A stretch of 64,000 bases of DNA from Minwuia thermotolerans (GTDB taxonomy: Bacteria; Pseudomonadota; Alphaproteobacteria; Minwuiales; Minwuiaceae). Shown here one piece after another: positions 56,089 through 62,292 of this stretch (position 1 is the first letter of the stretch; every line of letters starts with the position of its first letter). The stretch is from positions 91,949 to 155,948 of the forward strand of contig NZ_PIGG01000037.1 in the NCBI RefSeq assembly GCF_002924445.1, given 5' to 3'. The position numbers and the translations under genes were made by a program. The notes under the pieces are model-generated. The model was given only the letters and a program-made list of their open reading frames with translations. It made no database searches and was not told the origin of the DNA.

Positions 56089-56796
56089 TCACCACGTCTC
56101 CCCGAAGGGGCGGATTTCCACGTCGAAGGACCAGGCCGAGCGGTCCTGGTGCGCGACGTGCCAGATCTCCTCGGCGATGGCGGCGGGCTTGATGAAGAAT
56201 TCGTCGGGCTTGTCCCGGCCGGGACCGGCGCGGGTCCATGCCAGATCGATCATGGCGTCGATGGTGACATAGGCGACATGCACGCCCTTTGGCCCCAGGT
56301 CCCGGGCCATGGCCTGGGCCAGCACCCGCTGGGCCGCCTTGGTCGGCGCGAAACCGGCGAAGCGCGGCGTGCCGCGATGGGCGGCGGTGTTGCCGGTGAT
56401 CACGAAGGCGCCGCCGCCGGCGTCGATCATCGAAGGCGCCAGCAACTGCGCCAGATGCAGCAGGCTCAGCGTGTTGGTGCGGAAATTCCGCTCCAGGTCG
56501 TCCGGCCTGGTATCGAGAACGCCCTCGGCGAAGGTGCCGCGCACCGCGTTGTGGACGACCACCGAGGGGTCGCCCATCGCCTGGCGCACCTCGCCGATCG
56601 CGGCGGCCAGCTCGTCGGCCTTCGAGACGTTGCAGGCGAAGGCGCGGGCGCCCGGCAGCTCGTCTGCCAGCGCTTCCAGCCGCTCGGCCGTCCGCGCCAG
56701 CATGGCAACGCGGTAGCCGCCGGCGGCGAAGCGGCGCGCCACCGCCGCGCCCGTGCCGGGGCCGACGCCGGTGATCAGCGCGACCGGCGCGCTCAC
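56089..56796 (-). CDS. Short-chain dehydrogenase/reductase family protein
   Basis: A 235-residue SDR. The nucleotide motif is GVGPGTGAAVARRFAAGG at residues about 10-27. The usual NAG near 85 is HNAVRG, and the Ser-Tyr-Lys active site region reads GNTAAHRGTPRFAGFAPTKAA, with Phe where the catalytic Tyr is expected, so activity is uncertain. The GTG start overlaps the hydrolase stop (GTGA). Last gene of the coupled five-gene operon. Confidence 0.83.
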   Translation of the reverse strand: MSAPVALITGVGPGTGAAVARRFAAGGYRVAMLARTAERLEALADELPGARAFACNVSKADELAAAIGEVRQAMGDPSVVVHNAVRGTFAEGVLDTRPDDLERNFRTNTLSLLHLAQLLAPSMIDAGGGAFVITGNTAAHRGTPRFAGFAPTKAAQRVLAQAMARDLGPKGVHVAYVTIDAMIDLAWTRAGPGRDKPDEFFIKPAAIAEEIWHVAHQDRSAWSFDVEIRPFGETW

Positions 56797-57653
56797 AGCC
56801 GCGACACCTTGTCGAGGACGGGCAGGATGTATTCGCGGAACTTCGCCGGGTTCTCCGACATGGGGAAGTGACCCAGCTCTTCCATGATCTCCGCCTCCGC
56901 GCCTGGGATGTCCTTCGCTGTGCGCAGCGTGTCCTTCGGCGTGCACGAGTAATCGTACTCGCCCGTCAGCAGGAACACCGGGCAGGCGGTGGTGTCGATC
57001 AGATGCGTCCGGTCGCGGAAGTCGCTGTCGGCGCGGTAGAAGTGGAGATCGCCCTTGAACACGCCGGGGCCGCTGGCGAGGTAGCCCCAGAGCGTCTCCC
57101 AGCGGTATTCCTCCGGGCTCTGGGGCGCGACGAGGCCGGAGATCATCGCCGCGCAGACCTCGCCGCCATGAACGTCCGGGCGGTGCAGCCAGTCCGTGTC
57201 ATACCAGGGCTGCTGGTGGTCGGCGGCCTCCAGCCCGATCGCCGCGCGGAAGCGCTCCGGGTGGGCTCCGGCCAGATGAAGCACGATCCGCCCGCCCATG
57301 GAGCAGCCCATGACGACCGGCCGTTCGAGCGCCAATGCGTCGCAGAAGGCCATCACCGCGGCGTCGTAGAGCTCCGTCGTGAGCCGGTACTCTTCGTCCT
57401 GGTAGCCGGCATAGGGGTTGGACTTGCCGTGGTGCGGCAGGTCGAAGGCGATGACCCGGAAGCGGCCGGTCACGTCCTCGTCGGTCATCAGGTGGCGGAA
57501 CTGCCGTCCGTCGGACCCGGCGGTGTGCAGGCAGAGGAGGGGGATGCCGCTGCCGGCCTCCTCGAAATAGAGCCGCGCCGGGCGGCCGGCGATGTTCAGG
57601 TGGACGTAGCGGCCGGTGATGGGTTCGAAGTCGCCGGGCTGGAAATCGGCCAT
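56793..57653 (-). CDS. Alpha/beta hydrolase
   Basis: A 286-residue alpha/beta hydrolase with nucleophile elbow GCSMGGRIVLHL (Ser near residue 118), acid in GEYDYSCTP near 228, and His in LGHFPMSENP near 262. I start at the ATG at 57653, which is 2 bp after the stop of the upstream gene; the long open frame beyond is a shadow of that gene. It ends in a GTGA overlap with the SDR gene. The substrate, probably an ester or a diketone, is unknown. Confidence 0.88.
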   Translation of the reverse strand: MADFQPGDFEPITGRYVHLNIAGRPARLYFEEAGSGIPLLCLHTAGSDGRQFRHLMTDEDVTGRFRVIAFDLPHHGKSNPYAGYQDEEYRLTTELYDAAVMAFCDALALERPVVMGCSMGGRIVLHLAGAHPERFRAAIGLEAADHQQPWYDTDWLHRPDVHGGEVCAAMISGLVAPQSPEEYRWETLWGYLASGPGVFKGDLHFYRADSDFRDRTHLIDTTACPVFLLTGEYDYSCTPKDTLRTAKDIPGAEAEIMEELGHFPMSENPAKFREYILPVLDKVSRL

Positions 57654-57655
57654 GG

Positions 57656-58063
57656 TCAGTGGTCCTCCATGGCCCGGGGCGCGGCCAGCACGTCCTTGAA
57701 ATAGCGCAGGTTCGCCATCAGCGGCTGCAGTTCGCCCTCGACCGTGGCGCGGCCGGTCCTGGTCATGGCGAACAGGTCGTGCCAGCCGGGCTTGGGCACG
57801 GGCGCCCAGAACCGCTCCCAGCTCTCGACCGGGCCGCGTATGGCGAAGACCCAGGACCGCATGAGCACCGGGCCGCGCACCAGCTCGGCGATGAAGCCGT
57901 TCTGGATGCGCACGTGATAGGGCGTCTCCCCGATCTCCCAGAGCCATTCCAGGTCGACGAAACGGCCGCGGTGCAGCAGCGCCGGATCGGCGTGCACCGT
58001 GTCGGCCAGGTGTTCGATCGCGTGCGCCGCGGGCGGTCCGCCGTGGATGGTGCGCTTCACCAT
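57656..58063 (-). CDS. Small SCP2-like protein of unknown function
   Basis: A 135-residue protein. I do not recognise it with certainty; the C-terminal part (FAMTRTGRATVEGELQPLMANLRYFKDVLAAPR) looks like the sterol-carrier-protein-2 type fold, which binds lipids or acyl-CoA. It has no signal peptide. It sits between the pseudo-protease gene (2-bp gap) and the hydrolase gene (2-bp gap), so it is translationally linked to both and probably serves the same pathway as a carrier or accessory (inference). Confidence 0.6.
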   Translation of the reverse strand: MVKRTIHGGPPAAHAIEHLADTVHADPALLHRGRFVDLEWLWEIGETPYHVRIQNGFIAELVRGPVLMRSWVFAIRGPVESWERFWAPVPKPGWHDLFAMTRTGRATVEGELQPLMANLRYFKDVLAAPRAMEDH

Positions 58064-58065
58064 CG

Positions 58066-59127
58066 CTATCGCTCCCAGCGGTCGATCTTGAGATAGCTGT
58101 CGCGGTCGGCGGAGCGGATCTTGCTTTCGAAGACCCGGCCCTGGCGCATCAGCGTCAGGCCGATCTCCACGCCCGCCTCGCCGCTCGACCAGAGCTGGCG
58201 GTAGAAATCCGCCAGCCCGCCGACCGCCTCGCCGTTGACGCGCAGGATGACGTCGCCCTGGTCGAGGCCGGTCGAGGCCGCGGGCCCCCGGGGCGAGACG
58301 CCGAGAACGATGACATGGCCCATGCGCTCGTCGACGAAGACACCGAGCCAGGGCCGCGCCGGGCCGCTGCGCCGGCCATGGGCGATCAGATCGTCCAGCA
58401 CGGGCGGCAGCAGGTCGATGGGCACCACCATGTTGCCGGCGGCGCCTTCCGCCCCTTCGGTCGCGTCCTCGATGTAGAGGGAGCCGACGCCGTAGAGCAG
58501 GCCGTCCATGCCGATCATCGCCGCGCCGCCCCAGTTCGGATGCGGCGGCGTGGTGATCACCGCCTCGTCCAGGGCGTACTCCCAGTAGCCCTGGAAGGGC
58601 CGCCGTTCGACCACCGTCTGGACGATGGTCTCGGCGCCGCCGCAGCTGGTCACCACCTGCGCGCCGGGCGCCAGATCCTTCACCGTGCCGAAATTCAGCA
58701 CCGGCCGCTTCAGCGGCGCGATGGCGCGGCAGAGACCGAGGCCGCTCTCGAAGTCGTAGGCCAGCACCTCCGCCTCCGTGGGCCGGCCATCGCCGTCCAG
58801 CACGGCGACGCTGTCGGCCTCCACGATCAGGTAGCCGATGGTCAGGATCAGCCCGCCCGAGCCGATGACGATGCCCCCGCCCTGGCGCTCGGTGCCCAGG
58901 ATCGGCGCGGTGAAGGCGTCCTCGGGGATTTCCGCCTGCAGCGGCGTCAGCGCCCGGTGCGCCGCCTCCACGTCGAACGGTATGTCCTCGGGCAGTTCGG
59001 CGTGCACGTCCTCGCCGGTGGGCCGGCCCAGCAGGCCGCTCAGATGCGGCAGCTTGTGGCCGTTGACCTTGTGGCCATTGGCGCGGCCGGTCCGGTCTTC
59101 CTCGTCGCGATCGCCGCGTCCGCTCAT
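58066..59127 (-). CDS. HtrA/DegP-like (S1C) protein with PDZ domain, catalytic triad lost
   Basis: A 353-residue trypsin-fold protein. The chymotrypsin-like domain (about 75-250) aligns with HtrA strands, but the triad positions read Tyr99 for His (ILTIGYLIVEA), Gly129 for Asp (DFESGLGL) and Trp199 for Ser (HPNWGGAAM). The C-terminal PDZ domain (about 260-340) is intact (GLDQGDVILRVNGEAVGG). There is no signal peptide, so it is probably cytoplasmic. It should be a non-catalytic peptide-binding or scaffold protein. The start overlaps the upstream isomerase stop (4 bp); it is the second gene of the coupled operon. Confidence 0.86.
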   Translation of the reverse strand: MSGRGDRDEEDRTGRANGHKVNGHKLPHLSGLLGRPTGEDVHAELPEDIPFDVEAAHRALTPLQAEIPEDAFTAPILGTERQGGGIVIGSGGLILTIGYLIVEADSVAVLDGDGRPTEAEVLAYDFESGLGLCRAIAPLKRPVLNFGTVKDLAPGAQVVTSCGGAETIVQTVVERRPFQGYWEYALDEAVITTPPHPNWGGAAMIGMDGLLYGVGSLYIEDATEGAEGAAGNMVVPIDLLPPVLDDLIAHGRRSGPARPWLGVFVDERMGHVIVLGVSPRGPAASTGLDQGDVILRVNGEAVGGLADFYRQLWSSGEAGVEIGLTLMRQGRVFESKIRSADRDSYLKIDRWER

Positions 59128-59780
59128 TCAGCTCTCGCCTTCAGTCCAGCCTGTTTCATGCGCCAGACGCACATGTCGATGCGATCCTGCCCGAAGAACG
59201 GCTCGCCGCGAAAGGCCAGCGTCGGCACGCCCCAGTGGCCGGCGGCCTCCAGCGCGTCCTCGTTGGCCCTGATCTCGGCTTCGTATTCGGCTTCCCGGCC
59301 GGCGATGGTCCGTTCCATGTCGGCCAGGTCCAGCCCGGCGCGTTCGGCCGCCTCGGCCATGTGGCCGCCCTCGTGCCAGTTTTCCACGCCCTCGCCCCAG
59401 ATCCGGCGCGAGACGGAATCGATGAATTCCAGCCCCCGGCCCCGATGCACCGCCTCGATGCCCAGCCGGGTGAGACGGTGGATGTAAGGCTGTTCCTTCG
59501 GGATGGTGCGGGTCTTCATGTCCATCACTACAGGATCGGGTTTCGGCCAGTCGAAGGGCAGGCCCTCGTACTCGGCCACGCGGTAGACGTCGCGCATCAG
59601 ATAGCGCGGCCAGAGCGGGTTGATCTGCCGGAAGAATCCGGGATCGCGGATGGCGATGGGATAGACCGGCCGGACGTTGATGACCAGGTCGTGGTGGCGG
59701 ACCATCGCCTTGTAGCGCTCCATGCCCAGATAGGAATAGGGGCTGCGGAACGACCAGAACAGATCGACGTCCAGTGTCAT
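59124..59780 (-). CDS. DsbA-like 2-hydroxychromene-2-carboxylate isomerase family protein
   Basis: A 218-residue protein of the HCCA-isomerase/DsbA family. The N-terminus DLFWSFRSPYSYLGMERY carries the catalytic-Ser motif SPYSYLG, and the C-terminal part has WGVPTLAFRGEPFFGQDRID. This copy is closer to the true isomerase family than the one at 7576-8193. GGGAGGAGAG lies before the ATG. It leads the five-gene operon running to 56089, with the pseudo-protease, SCP2-like, hydrolase and SDR genes; a ring or ketone isomerisation step is plausible (inference). Confidence 0.9.
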   Translation of the reverse strand: MTLDVDLFWSFRSPYSYLGMERYKAMVRHHDLVINVRPVYPIAIRDPGFFRQINPLWPRYLMRDVYRVAEYEGLPFDWPKPDPVVMDMKTRTIPKEQPYIHRLTRLGIEAVHRGRGLEFIDSVSRRIWGEGVENWHEGGHMAEAAERAGLDLADMERTIAGREAEYEAEIRANEDALEAAGHWGVPTLAFRGEPFFGQDRIDMCVWRMKQAGLKARAE

Positions 59781-59871
59781 GATGCTCTCCTCCCGTCGGG
59801 CGCTGCGGCCCCGCGCCACTGTAGCGGCGAACGCGGCGGCTTGGCAAAGGACAGGCGGGCGAAAAAGGGCC

Positions 59872-59900
59872 TTGCACAGGGGTGCGGCGCACGCTAGATA
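59872..59900 (+). promoter_or_regulatory. Sigma70-type promoter of tRNA-Leu
   Basis: TTGCAC (59872-59877) and TAGATA (59895-59900) are 17 bp apart, and the first tRNA begins 23 bp after the -10 box. Confidence 0.7.
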
Positions 59901-59922
59901 CGCGCCCTCGACGATCGCGTCC

Positions 59923-60009
59923 GCCCAGGTGGCGGAATTGGTAGACGCGCTAGCTTCAGGTGCTAGTTCGGGTAACCGAGTGGAGGTTCGAGTCCTCTCC
60001 TGGGCACCA
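59923..60009 (+). tRNA. tRNA-Leu (CAG)
   Basis: An 87-nt tRNA with encoded CCA. The acceptor stem is GCCCAGG / CCTGGGC, the discriminator is A, and the anticodon loop TTCAGGT is closed by CTAGC / GCTAG, so the anticodon is CAG. A long variable arm is present, as expected for leucine. It reads CUG codons, the main leucine codon in this GC-rich genome. Confidence 0.97.
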
Positions 60010-60068
60010 CGCGGCGCGGTCGGCGGCAAAGGCCCGGCTCCGGACATTCTGGCTCCGGCCGGCCCCCT

Positions 60069-60156
60069 GCCCAGGTGGCGGAATTGGTAGACGCGCCAGC
60101 TTGAGGGGCTGGTTCCGAAATTCGGAGTGGAGGTTCGAGTCCTCTCCTGGGCACCA
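60069..60156 (+). tRNA. tRNA-Leu (GAG)
   Basis: An 88-nt tRNA with encoded CCA, the same acceptor stem as the first, and an anticodon loop TTGAGGG closed by CCAGC / GCTGG, so the anticodon is GAG (reads CUC/CUU). It lies 59 bp after tRNA-Leu(CAG) with no clear promoter between, so both are probably processed from one transcript. Confidence 0.97.
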
Positions 60157-60262
60157 TCTACCCCTCGATCCATTTGTACCCATGTTCTGATCCCGTCGTT
60201 CCTCCGGCCATGCCCGGACGCCGAACATTGCCGGAACGGACGGCGGCTGGCATCCTGCGGCC

Positions 60263-61252
60263 ATGGGCGCGGAGAAGGAAAAGCCGGTCTGGGAGCGGAT
60301 CGCCGAACTCGGTTTCGCTGACGCGGTGGAATCGAAGGGATTCACGCGGGTCGGCAAGACGCACTGGAAGATGGAGGGCGGGGGCCTGACCTGGCGGGTT
60401 CTGCTGGTCAGGGGCTACAAGGCGACGCCGACCTCCTTCCTGCCGGTCCACGGCGCCTATGTGCACGGCCTGGACGAACTCTACGCCAGGTGGGACGGCA
60501 GCAAGGCGAGCCAGTATCTCCACGGCAGCAGACAGCGCGTCCACATGCAGAGCGATACCGGCGGCAATGTCTGGGATGCTCAGAAGCGGGAGTTCGACCG
60601 ACTGTATCCGCCGCCCCGGATCTATGGCGGCTGGCTCGGTCTCTTCAAGGACATTCTTGAGGATGTCGGCGTGGTACGTTCCCGACCGATATTCGACAGG
60701 GACTTCCTAAATATCCAATTCTGGGGCGTTGCCGGAAACAGGCTCACTGCAAGAGCCTTTCTGACTGATGGTCATGACATTTGCGATGTCGCCCGTGTCG
60801 TCACCGGCTACTGGAGAAAATACAGCTGGCCCTGGATTGAGGCGCGACAAGATTTCGACGACCTCTACCGTCTTCATTGGGCAGGGAATCTGCATCGCTG
60901 CGAGGCGGTCTTGCCATTCGACTATGCTGTTGCCAAGCTTGCTGAGGACAGGTCGTTCATGGATTCAATGGCTAGGAGAACTTTCGCGAAAGCGGAATCG
61001 GCCATCGAAATGGCAGCGCGGATGGGTTTCCGTCTGGAGGAGGTGGCGACGCTGCATCGTGATCGTCCGCATTCTACGGCACGTGACCGAACTATCGGGC
61101 AATTGATTGGTTGTCTCTCGGAGGCGCGTATGCTGGTCGGGATCTCTCGCGCTTTCGAACTTGGCATTCCAGAGCCAGAGATCGATCTGCTGGCATTTGA
61201 GAAATACATCCTCACAAATTATGGCCCCGGGGCGCCGGTTCTGTCGCACTAG
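60263..61252 (+). CDS. Unknown protein, member of local paralogous pair (copy 1)
   Basis: A 329-residue protein I do not recognise. It has no signal peptide or membrane segment. The N-terminal 100 residues (WERIAELGFADAVESKGF, THWKMEGGGLTWRVLLVRGY, FLPVHGAYVHGLDELYARW) are nearly shared with the next gene, and the overall pattern recalls DUF4304-like small domains. The C-terminal half is more diverged and of lower GC; conserved patches between the copies are WRKYSWPWIEAR and DDLYRLHWAG and the end YGPGAPVLSH. It starts 107 bp after tRNA-Leu(GAG). Confidence 0.7.
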   Translation: MGAEKEKPVWERIAELGFADAVESKGFTRVGKTHWKMEGGGLTWRVLLVRGYKATPTSFLPVHGAYVHGLDELYARWDGSKASQYLHGSRQRVHMQSDTGGNVWDAQKREFDRLYPPPRIYGGWLGLFKDILEDVGVVRSRPIFDRDFLNIQFWGVAGNRLTARAFLTDGHDICDVARVVTGYWRKYSWPWIEARQDFDDLYRLHWAGNLHRCEAVLPFDYAVAKLAEDRSFMDSMARRTFAKAESAIEMAARMGFRLEEVATLHRDRPHSTARDRTIGQLIGCLSEARMLVGISRAFELGIPEPEIDLLAFEKYILTNYGPGAPVLSH

Positions 61253-61404
61253 GCAGCATGGGTGGCCTGATGCTCGATCTCGTCGTTCAAGGCCCCCATC
61301 GTAGCCGAGAAATTGACGGCCAGTTTGGCGCCTTGCCGGTGGCGAGCCGGCCCCTTGCGCTCTCGAACATTGCCGGAACGGGTGGCGGCTGGCATCCTGC
61401 GGCC

Positions 61405-62292
61405 ATGGGCGCGGAGACGGAAAAACCGGTCTGGGAGCGGATCGCGGAGATGGGTTTCGCCGATGCGGTGGAATCGAAGGGATTCAAGCGGGTCAACGCC
61501 ACCCACTGGAAGATGGAGAGCGAGGGGCTCACCTGGCGGGTCCGGCTCGTGCAGGGCTACTAGGCGACGCCGACATCCTTCCTGCCTGTCCACGGCGCGC
61601 TGGTCCACGGCCTGGACGAACTCTGTGCCAGGTGGGACGGCTCGAAGGCCAGCGAATATCTCCACGGCGGCGGCCAGCGCGTCCACATGCAAAGCGATAC
61701 CGGGACGGATGTTCGACAGGCAACATGGCGCCAGCGCGAACAGTTTCCCGGCCCGTTCGAGATTCCGTATCTGGGTCAAGCCGGACCACGGACCCGCGAA
61801 CGCGCCTTCCTGACCAAGGGTCACGATCTTGGCGAACTTTCGGGCTTTGTTACCGATCTCTGGGAAGCATATAGCTGGAAATGGATAGAGTCGCGGCTGA
61901 GTTTCAGGGAACTCTACCGGCTCCATTGGGGCCCAGGGACCCATTCACCGACGACTGTCACACCCTGGTATTTCGGCGCTGCGGCCCTTGCCGATGACCT
62001 GGCGTTCATCGGCGAAACTCTGGTTGACCTCCACAGTCTGGCCTCAGAGTGGGCCGACAAGGCGCAGGAGGAGGGTATTGACCTTGCGTCTCTTGAGGTC
62101 GGGAGCCCGCGCTCCGAACATCGCGCCCATGTCACCGACAACCTTCTTCAGGCTTACGCACGAGCCAAACTGGCCCGTGCGATCCTGCGAGCCCTCCAAA
62201 TAGACGTAACGCCGCCGCACATGGATTTCTCTGCCTTTGACCAGTACGTAAAAAGAAATTATGGCCCTTCGGCGCCGTTTCTACGCTACTGA
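61405..62292 (+). pseudogene. Copy 2 of the paralogous unknown gene, broken by an amber codon
   Basis: The frame from ATG 61405 runs like copy 1 until TAG at 61561-61563, then continues in the same frame to 62292. Where copy 1 has GGCTAC-AAG-GCG, this copy has GGCTAC-TAG-GCG, so a single A-to-T change turned Lys into a stop after 52 codons. The rest (GASKASEYLHGGGQRVH-like part, YSWKWIESR, ELYRLHW, YGPSAPFLRY) remains intact, which implies a recent loss or a possible readthrough. Duplication includes about 40 bp of upstream DNA (the CATTGCCGGAACG stretch). It ends overlapping by 7 bp the convergent toxin-like gene. Confidence 0.8.

Noticed and set aside
61561..61563. Amber codon read as pyrrolysine or programmed readthrough
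   Set aside because: The paralogue has Lys at the same site and there is no sign of a pyrrolysine system here; a nonsense mutation or sequencing error is simpler.
61249..61944. A 231-codon minus-strand frame across the amber codon region
   Set aside because: Antisense to the broken copy 2; the translation shows no similarity to copy 1 or any family.
60157..62285. The paralogous pair as classic immunity genes of the toxin-like protein
   Set aside because: Immunity genes normally follow the toxin on the same strand; here they converge on it. I keep only a test of this idea, not an annotation.
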